From Candidatus Aenigmatarchaeota archaeon (GTDB lineage Archaea; Aenigmatarchaeota; Aenigmatarchaeia; QMZP01; JAUXAV01): a stretch of 6,992 nt of DNA. The translations under genes were made by a program, and so were the position numbers. Where the stretch lies: the NCBI GenBank assembly GCA_030619735.1, contig JAUXAV010000057.1:1-6992 (forward strand). The letters are read 5' to 3'. This document shows positions 1 to 6,737 of this stretch, piece after piece. The notes beneath the pieces were generated by a model that did no database searches, was not told where the DNA came from, and saw only the letters and a program-made list of their open reading frames with translations. How positions within the stretch are numbered: position 1 is the first letter of the stretch; the number at the start of each line of letters is the position of its first letter.

Positions 1-2
1 TA

Positions 3-1391
3 TTATTTCGCCCATTCAGCCCTAATCCTTGCCAGGGCATATATCAGGGCCAGGAAGGGGAATATCTCCAGCCTTCCCAGCAGCATGCCTATCATAAGGA
101 ACAGCTTGCCTATAAGGGGCATGGCTGCCTCATTTATTACACTCATCCCTACCGTTCCCTGGGCAGAGCTCGCCTCAAAAAAGGAATCCATGGGCGAATA
201 TCCTATGCCTATCAGAACCAGGCTGGAAACGGCCAGGAGGATAAAATACATGCATATGAAGAGCGATATTATTGTCAGCTCCTCATTCCTTACAACCTTC
301 TTATTGAACTTAAAGGGTATGACAGCAGACTGGGGGAAGGATATCTTTTTCTGCAGCCAGGAAAAGCTTTTCCCCAGAATCCCTATCCTTATAAGCTTTA
401 TCCCGCCTGCAGTGGAGCCTGCAAACCCTCCAATGAGCATGAGTATTATTATAAAGAACTTAAAGAGATTGGAGTTTATCGCAGTGGTAGTAAATCCGGT
501 GGTTGTCAGGGCAGAGAATACCTGGAAGAATGCATCGCCTGTATTCAAAATCACAATGGAGATAATGATTCCGAATATTGCCGCAATCATCCAGAACATC
601 CCAGCTTCAGGATTGTAGAGATATTTCTTGACCTTCTTTCTCAGAATCCTGTCATGCATAAAAAAGGATGTCCCTCCCAGCACCATCAGAAAGACGATAA
701 TAAGGCTTATCCAGGGGTTGTTGAACCCTGCAATGGAATTGGCCCTGGTTGAAAACCCTCCTGTGGAAAGGGATGTGAATGTATGATTAAAGGCGTCAAA
801 AAGGGGCATGCCGGCAATACTCAGAAGAATTATGCCCAGGATGGTATAACCCCCGTATATCTTTGCAACCCTCTTCACAGTATGCTGTATGCCTGCCTCT
901 ATCTTCTGTGTCCTGCCCTCAGCCTTGTAAAGGTAATATGAGGAAATCCCCGGGGAGCGCATAAGGAGAAGGAATATGAACAATATCCCTATGCCCCCGA
1001 CCCACTGGGTAAAGCTCCTCCAGAACACCAGGGCATGCGGCATCAGCTCCGGATTGACAGTGGTAAGTCCGGTTGTGGTAAAACCTGAAACAGACTCGAA
1101 AACCGCATTCTCAGGGGTAAGATAAAAAAGGAAGGGTATTGACCCTACAAGCGAGATTATTATAAAAGCCAGGGCTGACAGGACCATTGCAGAGCCGAGA
1201 TTAAGCTCCCGCTTCTGGAACCTCTTGTCCAGGATTATACCCAGGATAAATGATATTATGGCTGTGAGAAGGAATGGTGTATAAAGGTCCCCCTCATTAA
1301 AAATCCATGCAACCATTATGGGTATAAGGGAAAGTATTCCCAGGATTTCCAGGAGCGTTCCCAGGTATGACAGAATGGATTTGAATTCCAT
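3..1391 (-). CDS. trkH: TrkH-family potassium uptake transporter, membrane subunit
   Basis: This is a complete 462-residue, very hydrophobic protein, close to the usual 450-500 residues of TrkH. The family forms the K+-conducting dimer of the Trk system in the cytoplasmic membrane and is normally gated by cytosolic TrkA, a nucleotide-binding RCK protein. The four M1-P-M2 repeats are visible through their selectivity-filter loops: TTTGLTT (about residues 105-111), STGGFST (209-215), TTTGFTT (297-303) and QGTVGMS (411-417). Each has the filter glycine in place. The GGFAGSTAGGIK segment (321-332) after the third pore loop, and the C-terminal LLGRLEIFP stretch, are also typical. The start was chosen because a TATA-like element lies about 25 bp upstream, suggesting a leaderless mRNA. 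No trkA is seen in the window; it may lie beyond the left edge, where this gene ends. Ktr/KtrB-type transport is a close alternative; Na+ dependence cannot be read from sequence. Confidence 0.95.
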   Translation of the reverse strand: MEFKSILSYLGTLLEILGILSLIPIMVAWIFNEGDLYTPFLLTAIISFILGIILDKRFQKRELNLGSAMVLSALAFIIISLVGSIPFLFYLTPENAVFESVSGFTTTGLTTVNPELMPHALVFWRSFTQWVGGIGILFIFLLLMRSPGISSYYLYKAEGRTQKIEAGIQHTVKRVAKIYGGYTILGIILLSIAGMPLFDAFNHTFTSLSTGGFSTRANSIAGFNNPWISLIIVFLMVLGGTSFFMHDRILRKKVKKYLYNPEAGMFWMIAAIFGIIISIVILNTGDAFFQVFSALTTTGFTTTAINSNLFKFFIIILMLIGGFAGSTAGGIKLIRIGILGKSFSWLQKKISFPQSAVIPFKFNKKVVRNEELTIISLFICMYFILLAVSSLVLIGIGYSPMDSFFEASSAQGTVGMSVINEAAMPLIGKLFLMIGMLLGRLEIFPFLALIYALARIRAEWAK

Positions 1392-1420
1392 ATTTAATTA
1401 TGGATTTGTTATTATAAAAC
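1392..1420. promoter_or_regulatory. Compact divergent promoter region between trkH and the 447-residue membrane protein
   Basis: Only 29 bp separate the two start codons, and the gap is very AT-rich. On the minus strand TTTTATAA (1412-1419) is centred about 25 bp before the trkH ATG. On the plus strand TTTAATTA (1393-1400) is centred about 25 bp before the ATG at 1421. Both distances match archaeal TATA boxes driving leaderless transcripts. The two elements overlap the opposite gene's presumed start region, so the promoters probably compete or are co-regulated. The TATA assignment is by eye. Confidence 0.6.
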
Positions 1421-2764
1421 ATGTCTGAAGGTAAAACCATGAAGGGATTCATCCATGTACTGGAGATAATAATTGTGGCCCTGGCCCTTTTTCTGGTAAT
1501 AGCACTCTTTATATACATACCCAGGATAGAGTCTGACTGGATGAAGACAAAACTCATTTTTTATGGCAATGACCTCTTCTTCAGCCTTGACCAGGAGGGC
1601 CTGAACTGGCTTGATAAGGCCCAGGTGAACGAGTCCGTAAACAGGCTCTTGCCAAGGAATCTGGAATTTGACCTTAAGGTAAAGAATGCCATAAAGCCCA
1701 TTATCTCACTGGGATGTGTCTGTTCCCAGGATACGGCTGATATGTTCCAGGAATTCCTGAATGATTTTGAATTCAACGGAGTGAACATAAGCTTCAGGGT
1801 GGAATGGATTAATTACTCTGAAATCTCATTCCCTGTAACACTTGATTTGGTATTGCTTTTCAACACTATTATACCTGATAATAAAAGGAAACAGCTGGAG
1901 AGATACCTGAAATATGACAGGGGCATAATTGAAATTTCCAGCCTGGACGAGCTCACCCTTGGTTATCCGATATACCAGGATATATTCAACCTGGAATGGG
2001 TTGATGAAAGCCTCCCCCTGGTGGATTATGATGCGGAATTCCAGGAAACAGGGATAGGTGATAAAAACTACAAATTCAGCAAATACTTCTATCACGTGCC
2101 CCTAAGGGTGGGATTAACTCCAAGGACCCCTCCACAGGGAGTGACCTCCTGCACCGGCAAATATATGTCAGGCCTGTTCAGCTTCAGGGAAAACACCTAC
2201 ACTGTATGGGTTATAGACAACTCAAGCTCCACCTGCGACCTTGGCCTCTATATTGACATAAACGGCAATAATGACCTTGATGAGCCCGGGGAAGGGTATT
2301 ATAGTGCAGGGGACACAATAGAACTGGATGGCTATAACTTCCTGGCAGGGGAGATAGACTGGAACTATTCGGATATAATATTCCAGGAAAGCCCTGAATA
2401 CAGGTTCAGATTTTCAAACCTTCCAGAAACCATTCACCCCAAAGACAATGTGAGTGAAAAGATAATACTAAACAGGGGGGATGAAACCTACCCAGACGGA
2501 AGAACCGTCCCTGTATCCATCATTAACTACAACATGGTTAATGGCAAGGGAAGGGTGGCATGGCTCTCCAATTCCTCTGTCCAGGAACTAAAATCCAGTA
2601 CAGAGCAGCTGATAAAGACCCTTATAATCTGGGCAGCCGGGGAAAAATATCAGCTTATAACTGGAATGGAAAAGACGAGCCCGGTAACGCTTTATTTTTA
2701 CAAGACCCTCAACCAGGACATGTTCCAGCCAATAGGACTCGAGCTGACCATCGGATACAGGTAA
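1421..2764 (+). CDS. Membrane-anchored extracytoplasmic protein of unknown function with a calcium-loop-like motif
   Basis: I do not recognise a named family. The 447-residue protein begins with a short charged stretch, then one hydrophobic segment (about residues 10-34), then a long soluble part, so it is probably anchored in the membrane with the bulk outside. The N-terminus MSEGKTMKG|FIHVLE, followed by an uninterrupted hydrophobic run, resembles a class III (archaeal pilin-type) signal, with a possible cut after G9. A second start at ATG 1439 has GAAGGT (1427-1432) six bases upstream and would give MKGFIHVLE directly. Residues 279-288 (D-I-N-G-N-N-D-L-D-E) have the Asp/Asn spacing of an EF-hand or dockerin-like calcium loop. 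Residues 141-172 and 377-409 (GRVAWLSNS, then IIWAAGE) faintly recall the glutamine-amidotransferase-like fold of ThuA/BatA-type surface proteins, without an obvious catalytic triad. Four cysteines (99, 101, 244, 272) could form disulfides. NxS/T sites are frequent, consistent with N-glycosylation. Surface role is inferred. Confidence 0.85.
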   Translation: MSEGKTMKGFIHVLEIIIVALALFLVIALFIYIPRIESDWMKTKLIFYGNDLFFSLDQEGLNWLDKAQVNESVNRLLPRNLEFDLKVKNAIKPIISLGCVCSQDTADMFQEFLNDFEFNGVNISFRVEWINYSEISFPVTLDLVLLFNTIIPDNKRKQLERYLKYDRGIIEISSLDELTLGYPIYQDIFNLEWVDESLPLVDYDAEFQETGIGDKNYKFSKYFYHVPLRVGLTPRTPPQGVTSCTGKYMSGLFSFRENTYTVWVIDNSSSTCDLGLYIDINGNNDLDEPGEGYYSAGDTIELDGYNFLAGEIDWNYSDIIFQESPEYRFRFSNLPETIHPKDNVSEKIILNRGDETYPDGRTVPVSIINYNMVNGKGRVAWLSNSSVQELKSSTEQLIKTLIIWAAGEKYQLITGMEKTSPVTLYFYKTLNQDMFQPIGLELTIGYR

Positions 2765-2778
2765 TATATCTATATTAA
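2765..2778 (+). promoter_or_regulatory. TATA-box region for the aIF1A gene
   Basis: The AT-only run TATATC-TATATTAA begins right after the preceding stop codon and is centred about 27 bp before ATG 2799. That distance fits a leaderless archaeal transcript and favours ATG 2799 over the in-frame GTG at 2784. Confidence 0.6.
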
Positions 2779-2798
2779 CTTTTGTGATAATTATAATA

Positions 2799-3083
2799 AT
2801 GGAAGGAGAGCAACCCATAAGGGTCAGGACCCCCAGGGAAGGGGAGGTATTGGGGACAGTGGACGAGGTCCTGGGAGCAAGCCGGTTCAGGGTCAGGTGC
2901 CAGGACGGAAAGGAAAGGATATGCAGGGTCTCCGGCAAGTTCAGGAAAAGGATTTGGGTCAAAACCGGTGATGCTGTGCTTGTCCAGCCCTGGGACATCC
3001 AGCCGGAAGACAGAGGGGACATAGTCTGGAGATACACCAGGACCCAGGCTGGCTGGCTGCAGAGAAGGGGGTTTCTCAAATAG
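2799..3083 (+). CDS. eif1A: Translation initiation factor aIF1A
   Basis: This 94-residue protein is the archaeal homologue of eIF1A and bacterial IF1. It binds the A site of the small ribosomal subunit in the cytoplasm and helps start-codon selection with aIF1 and aIF2. The whole chain is one S1-like OB fold. Family signatures include RVRTPREGEVLGTV near the N-terminus, RFRVRCQDGKERICRVSGK in the middle, RIWVKTGDAVLVQPWD, and the DIVWRY segment followed by a short basic C-terminus. Length is near the low end of the archaeal range of about 95-110. A GTG at 2784 would add MIIII, an unlikely N-terminus lying between the TATA element and the ATG, so ATG 2799 was chosen. The KH-domain gene follows 32 bp downstream, as in many archaea, but the RIO kinase gene often found between them is missing. 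Confidence 0.95.
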   Translation: MEGEQPIRVRTPREGEVLGTVDEVLGASRFRVRCQDGKERICRVSGKFRKRIWVKTGDAVLVQPWDIQPEDRGDIVWRYTRTQAGWLQRRGFLK

Positions 3084-3102
3084 CAATATAGCGCTTATAA
3101 AT
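3084..3102 (+). promoter_or_regulatory. Candidate TATA elements upstream of the KH-domain gene
   Basis: Two candidates lie in the 32-bp gap. CAATATAG (3084-3091) is about 28 bp before ATG 3116, the right distance for a leaderless mRNA. CTTATAAAT (3094-3102) is a better match to the archaeal consensus but only about 18 bp upstream, which would place the transcription start just inside the gene. Read-through from aIF1A is equally possible. Confidence 0.4.
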
Positions 3103-3115
3103 CTTTAATCTAATT

Positions 3116-3607
3116 ATGTTAGAACTACTGAACATCCCAGAGGAAAGGAAGGCCGTCCTGATAGGAAGGGAAGGCAGGATAAAAAGGGAAATAGAGAAGA
3201 AAACCAGAACAAAAATAAGGGTCAGAGAGGACATTGAAATCCAGGGCGAGCCCCTGGACCTTATAAAGGCCAAAGAGATAATAAGGGCCATAGGAAGAGG
3301 CTTTTCTCCCAACCAGGCCCTTAAACTACTGGATGAGGGTTTTCAGTTATCCGTAATCAGCCTGAGGGGGGATTCCCCCAGGAAGATGAAGAGGCTCCTG
3401 GCCAGGGTCATAGGCAAGGGAGGCCTGGCAAGGAAAAAAATAGGGGAGCTTACAGGATGCTCCATATCCGTATACGGCAAGACCATATCCCTTATAGGAA
3501 CCTGGGAGGAGATTGAAAGGGCCACCAAGGCGATAAACGATATATTAGGGGGTGCTCCCCATTCCCATGTTTACCGTAATCTGATGATGGGAAGACAGAG
3601 CATCTAG
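3116..3607 (+). CDS. Archaeal Dim2/Pno1-like KH-domain RNA-binding protein
   Basis: The 163-residue protein has two KH domains and matches the archaeal Dim2p family, the counterpart of eukaryotic Pno1/Dim2. Family members bind the 3' region of small-subunit rRNA and act in late 30S maturation; archaeal Dim2p has also been reported to interact with aIF2-alpha. The N-terminus IPEERKAVLIGREG carries the first GxxG loop (G17-R-E-G20). The second KH domain has RVIGKGG (GxxG at 100-103), then GELTGCSISVYGKTISLIG (110-128). The chain ends in the diagnostic GGAPHSHVYRNL (145-156). The first domain is the more divergent, as usual. Placement behind aIF1A supports a role in small-subunit biogenesis. The stop codon TAG is the first three bases of a perfect 16-bp palindrome. 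Confidence 0.93.
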   Translation: MLELLNIPEERKAVLIGREGRIKREIEKKTRTKIRVREDIEIQGEPLDLIKAKEIIRAIGRGFSPNQALKLLDEGFQLSVISLRGDSPRKMKRLLARVIGKGGLARKKIGELTGCSISVYGKTISLIGTWEEIERATKAINDILGGAPHSHVYRNLMMGRQSI

Positions 3608-3620
3608 CGGAATTCCGCTA
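3605..3620. repeat. Perfect 16-bp palindrome at the Dim2 stop codon, possible terminator or binding site
   Basis: TAGCGGAATTCCGCTA reads the same on both strands. As RNA it can form a 6-bp stem with an AATT loop. It begins with the TAG stop of the KH-domain gene and sits just before the top6B TATA box at 3629. There is no long T tract after it, only CCCTTAAGTTT, so termination is uncertain. A dimeric regulator site for the top6 operon is an alternative. Confidence 0.45.
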
Positions 3621-3628
3621 CCCTTAAG

Positions 3629-3637
3629 TTTATAAAT
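3629..3637 (+). promoter_or_regulatory. TATA box of the top6B-top6A operon
   Basis: TTTATAAAT is a near-ideal archaeal TATA element. With the usual spacing of about 26 bp from its centre, transcription would start near 3659-3660, leaving a leader of about 18 nt that contains the Shine-Dalgarno site at 3664-3669. This separates top6 transcription from the translation-factor genes upstream. Confidence 0.65.
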
Positions 3638-3663
3638 CAGTTGCAACCCAAATAAAGGAATAA

Positions 3664-3669
3664 GGAGTG
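3664..3669 (+). promoter_or_regulatory. Shine-Dalgarno site of top6B
   Basis: GGAGTG lies 8 bases before ATG 3678. A nearer ATG at 3671 is out of frame and opens only a short reading frame, so the spacing decides for 3678. Confidence 0.65.
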
Positions 3670-3677
3670 CATGAAAA

Positions 3678-5387
3678 ATGGAAAAACCAAAGAAGATTGT
3701 GCAGGCAAGGGAGATATCGGTCTCGGAATTCTTCGAGAAGAACAGGCACCTCCTGGGCTATGACAACAAAATCAAGGCCCTGCTGATGGTGGTGAAAGAA
3801 GGTTGCGACAATAGCCTTGACGCTACAGAGGAGGCCAGGATACTCCCGGATATCTATGTGAAGATTGAGGAGCTTGAAAAGGAGAGATACAAAATTGTGG
3901 TAAGGGACAATGGTCCTGGCATCAGCAAGAAACAGATACCAAAGATATTCGGCAAACTGCTTTACGGCAGCAAATTCCATAAATTAAAACAGAGTCGGGG
4001 GCAGCAAGGTTTGGGAATTTCAGTTGGTGTTCTCTATTCCCAGCTCACCTCAGGCCATGCCACAGAAATAGTGAGCTCCACTGGGGACGGCAAGACCCAT
4101 CACTACCGCCTGAAGATTGATGTCAAGCGCAATGAGCCCAAGATAGAGGAGAGCGCCGTAGACAATGGAAAGGAATGGCACGGCGTCCAGGTAAGCTTCA
4201 TATGCGAGGGCCTCTACCGGGAGCACAAGCAGTCCGTCCTGGAATACCTGAAGCAGACCGCCATATCAAACCCCTATGCAAACATAACATTCGACTCCCC
4301 CACAGGCAGGATGGAGTTCAGGCGGGGTGTGGAGGAGCTTCCAAAGGAGCCCAAGGAGATTAAACCGCACCTTTATGGCGTGGAGGTTGGGATTCTGTCC
4401 AGAATGCTCCATGAGACAAAGGCCCGGACCATCCTGACATTCCTGACCTCTGAATTCACCAGGATAGGAAGGCTCACGGGGTCAGAGATAATAAAGAAGG
4501 CAGGCATAACCTATTATAATGAAAAGGCCGGAAAGGAGGAGCCAGGGTTTAACATATCCCCCAGAAAGGTAACAGATGAGCAGGTCGCCAACTTGATAAA
4601 GGCCGTGAAGGAGGTGAAACTCACAAGGCCCCCAACAGACTGCTTATCGCCCCTTGGGGAAGACCTTATTGAGAAAGGCCTTAAAAAGGAGCTCAACCCC
4701 GAATTCGTTGCCGCAATATCAAGGCCCCCGGCGGTCTACAGGGGCTGGCCCTTCCAAATTGAGGTTGGTATTGCGTATGGCGGCTCCATAGAGGGGCCCA
4801 AGATAATGAGGCTTGCAAACCGCGTGCCCTTGCTGTACCAGGCAGGGGACTGTGCAATAACAAAATCCATACAGGCAATAGACTGGAGGAGATACGGAAT
4901 AGAGTCTGATAAGCTTCCCACCGCACCTGTGGTGATAATGATACATATGGCCTCTGTCTGGGTCCCCTTCACATCAGAGTCAAAGGAGAGCATAGCCTCA
5001 TACCCCATTATAATAAAGGAGATAAAGCTCGCCCTGCAGGAATGCGCCAGAAAGCTTTCTCTCTACCTTTCCGGTATGAGGAAGGCCCAGTGGCAGGCGG
5101 AGAGGAAATCCATTTTTGAACGCTATGCTGATGAGACAGCAAATGCCATACACGAGCTTACAGGCAAACCAGCAGATGCCATAAAAGAGAATATACTTAA
5201 GATTGTGGAGAAGAACATAAAAAAGATAGAACTGCTTGAAAAGCGTGAGGAAGCGCTGAAAAACACCGAAGCACAGAAACCGAACGGCGCAGCTGCTGAA
5301 GTTAAAGAAGAAACCGCAGAAGCTGGTGAGGAACCCCCTGAAGAAAAAGCGGAAGCCAGCAAAAAGGAGGTAAAGGAAAATGCCTGA
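3678..5387 (+). CDS. top6B: DNA topoisomerase VI subunit B (ATPase subunit)
   Basis: Top6B supplies the ATP-driven clamp of topoisomerase VI, which relaxes supercoils and decatenates DNA by passing one duplex through a double-strand break. Residues 1-215 form the GHKL ATPase: N-box E41-G-C-D-N45-SLDA, G1 box D77-N-G-P-G81, and G2 box SRGQQGLG (106-113). The middle helix-two-turn-helix region follows (about 220-315, starting near KPHLYGVEVG), then RPPTDCLSPLG (317-327). The transducer domain (about 340-470) includes ANRVPLLYQAGDCAITK (380-396), where K396 is a plausible equivalent of the ATP-sensing switch lysine, and SKESIASYP (435-443). The N-box reads EGCDNSLDA where family members commonly have ELVDNSLDA; catalytic E and N are kept. 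After about residue 525 comes a Glu/Ala/Lys-rich, probably disordered tail of some 40 residues, making 569 in total against about 530 for the Sulfolobus protein. The 3' end overlaps top6A by 8 bp. Confidence 0.97.
   Translation: MEKPKKIVQAREISVSEFFEKNRHLLGYDNKIKALLMVVKEGCDNSLDATEEARILPDIYVKIEELEKERYKIVVRDNGPGISKKQIPKIFGKLLYGSKFHKLKQSRGQQGLGISVGVLYSQLTSGHATEIVSSTGDGKTHHYRLKIDVKRNEPKIEESAVDNGKEWHGVQVSFICEGLYREHKQSVLEYLKQTAISNPYANITFDSPTGRMEFRRGVEELPKEPKEIKPHLYGVEVGILSRMLHETKARTILTFLTSEFTRIGRLTGSEIIKKAGITYYNEKAGKEEPGFNISPRKVTDEQVANLIKAVKEVKLTRPPTDCLSPLGEDLIEKGLKKELNPEFVAAISRPPAVYRGWPFQIEVGIAYGGSIEGPKIMRLANRVPLLYQAGDCAITKSIQAIDWRRYGIESDKLPTAPVVIMIHMASVWVPFTSESKESIASYPIIIKEIKLALQECARKLSLYLSGMRKAQWQAERKSIFERYADETANAIHELTGKPADAIKENILKIVEKNIKKIELLEKREEALKNTEAQKPNGAAAEVKEETAEAGEEPPEEKAEASKKEVKENA
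5366..5371 (+). promoter_or_regulatory. Strong Shine-Dalgarno site of top6A inside top6B
   Basis: GGAGGT, a full match to the anti-Shine-Dalgarno of archaeal 16S rRNA, lies 8 bases before ATG 5380 and inside the last codons of top6B. With the 8-bp gene overlap it suggests coupled translation of the two subunits and fixes the top6A start. Confidence 0.8.
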
Positions 5388-6489
5388 GAAAAAACCAAAG
5401 GGTGACAGCAGGGAAACAGAGAAGAAGCTTGTCAATCTGGGAAACGAAGTAGCAGAGCAGATAAACAAGCTCAAGAATCCGGATGTCACCATCCCTGTCA
5501 GAGCACTTTCAAACATATTCTTTGACGAGAAATCCGGCCTTGTGAAGCTGGGCCAGAAGGTGTCCCACAGGACCTACATGAACGTTGCCCATACCAGAAA
5601 ATTCATGCAGAGCCTTATGGTTGCGGCTGAGTGCAAGAAGATAATGAACCAGGGAGTTTCAACCAGCATCAGGGACCTTTATTACGCCCTAAAGAGGACC
5701 ATACCGGGTACCCAGGAAAACACAGTGGAAGACCAGAGCGAGAGCGACCCTGTTATAGAGGACCTGGAGGCCACCCTGAACACCCTCAGGGAGAAGCTCC
5801 ATCTCAAGGCGGACAGGAAGGGCTATGTAGTAGGGCCCATAGTGATAAGGGACACCGGGGACAGGATAGACTGCAGCAAGATGGGCAGTTCGGGCTGGGC
5901 CATACCCTCCAATGTTGAGGAGGAGATGATAAAGTTCGAGAAATGCACCGCTGACTTCATCCTGGTAGTGGAAAAGGATGCAATCTGGCAGCGCCTTAAC
6001 GAGGACAAGTTCTGGAAGAAGCACAACTGCCTCATCCTGACCGGCAAGGGCCAGCCAGCCAGGGGCTGCCGGAGGCTGATTAACAGGCTCCACAAGGAGC
6101 TGAAGCTTCCTGTTTACGTATGCTGTGACGCGGACGGGTGGGGCATGTACATTTACTCTGTCATAAAGCAGGGTTCTATAAACCTATCCTTCCTTTCAGA
6201 CAGATTGGGAACACCTGCTGCAAAATACATAGGATTGACAACACAAGACGTGGAGAAATTCAACATCCCAAAAAACGTCACAATCAAATTAAACAAGGGT
6301 GATATCAAACGGGTTAATGAGATGCTGAAATATGTCTGGTTCAAGCCAAAGGAATGGCAGGAGGAGCTTAAGAACATGCTACAGGTCGGATACAAGCTGG
6401 AGCTTGAGGCCCTGTCAGCAAAGGGAATCAAGTTTATAAGTGAAACATATCTGCCACAAAAAATCCAGGAAAAGGACTTCCTGCCTTAG
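5380..6489 (+). CDS. top6A: DNA topoisomerase VI subunit A (Spo11-like DNA-cleaving subunit)
   Basis: Top6A makes the transient double-strand break through a tyrosine and is the archaeal relative of the meiotic protein Spo11. The 369 residues match the normal family length. The winged-helix (CAP-like) domain holds the catalytic motif TSIRDLYYALKR (95-106), with the second tyrosine, Y102, as the expected nucleophile and R98 conserved. The Toprim domain begins near residue 190 with FILVVEKDAI, giving the metal-binding E199. It continues with TGKGQPARGCRRL (221-233) and the DxD motif CDADGWG (D250, D252). These acidic residues bind the Mg2+ needed for cleavage and resealing. All key residues are present, so the enzyme should be active with Top6B. 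A stretch near residues 268-312 is AT-richer and uses TTG/TTA and ATC codons rare elsewhere in the window. The gene ends 5 bp before the end of the convergent small gene. Confidence 0.97.
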   Translation: MPEKKPKGDSRETEKKLVNLGNEVAEQINKLKNPDVTIPVRALSNIFFDEKSGLVKLGQKVSHRTYMNVAHTRKFMQSLMVAAECKKIMNQGVSTSIRDLYYALKRTIPGTQENTVEDQSESDPVIEDLEATLNTLREKLHLKADRKGYVVGPIVIRDTGDRIDCSKMGSSGWAIPSNVEEEMIKFEKCTADFILVVEKDAIWQRLNEDKFWKKHNCLILTGKGQPARGCRRLINRLHKELKLPVYVCCDADGWGMYIYSVIKQGSINLSFLSDRLGTPAAKYIGLTTQDVEKFNIPKNVTIKLNKGDIKRVNEMLKYVWFKPKEWQEELKNMLQVGYKLELEALSAKGIKFISETYLPQKIQEKDFLP

Positions 6490-6494
6490 TTGGA

Positions 6495-6716
6495 TTAACC
6501 AAACACCACTCTCCTGACAAACTCGTCCTCGTTCTCCTTGGGGCTCGGCGCCTCCTTTTCATTCGCTGTTAATACAGCCCTGTCCTTGCAGAGCTCCAGT
6601 ATTATGGTCTCATCAGAGATATGCTTCTGCCTTAATTCACAGAACCCGACAACAACAGAGCCCCCCTTCATCAGGTTCTTAATCTTCTTGAAGTATGTGC
6701 ATCGCTTGCAATCCAT
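6495..6716 (-). CDS. Small four-cysteine protein of unknown function, possible metal binder
   Basis: This 73-residue protein is not one I can name. It begins MDCKRCTYFKK and has exactly four cysteines, C3, C6, C26 and C43, in the order CxxC-x19-C-x16-C, which suggests one zinc or iron-sulfur site. The segments GFCELRQKHISDET and LELCKDRA look like a real compact domain, while the last 20 or so residues are charged and probably flexible. A TATA-like TTTTAAAA is centred about 25 bp upstream, consistent with a leaderless mRNA. It is convergent with top6A and divergent from the tRNA gene. The plus-strand open frame over the same DNA (6538-6735) lacks such features and was rejected. Confidence 0.75.
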   Translation of the reverse strand: MDCKRCTYFKKIKNLMKGGSVVVGFCELRQKHISDETIILELCKDRAVLTANEKEAPSPKENEDEFVRRVVFG

Positions 6717-6737
6717 GACTAATAATTGTCATTAAAG

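Noticed and set aside
85..618. 177-codon plus-strand open frame
   Set aside because: It lies wholly inside trkH on the other strand, whose four pore loops are unmistakable. No domain or start signal supports it.
2588..3079. 163-codon minus-strand open frame across the aIF1A gene
   Set aside because: It runs across the end of the surface-protein gene and the whole of aIF1A, which is a clear family match on the plus strand.
3671..3673. ATG upstream of the top6B start as a possible leader peptide
   Set aside because: It is out of frame, only about 2 bases from the Shine-Dalgarno site, and gives a short product with no regulatory pattern.
4998..5516. 172-codon minus-strand open frame rich in Phe, Leu and Ser
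   Set aside because: It is the complement of the Glu/Lys/Ala-rich tail of Top6B and the start of Top6A. Its composition is what complementing those codons produces.
5689..6093. 134-codon minus-strand open frame inside top6A
   Set aside because: Top6A has all its catalytic motifs on the plus strand over this stretch. The antisense frame has no recognisable features.
6538..6735. 65-codon plus-strand open frame opposite the small cysteine gene
   Set aside because: The minus frame has four spaced cysteines and a well-placed TATA element. The plus frame is Ser-rich with no domain and no ribosome site.
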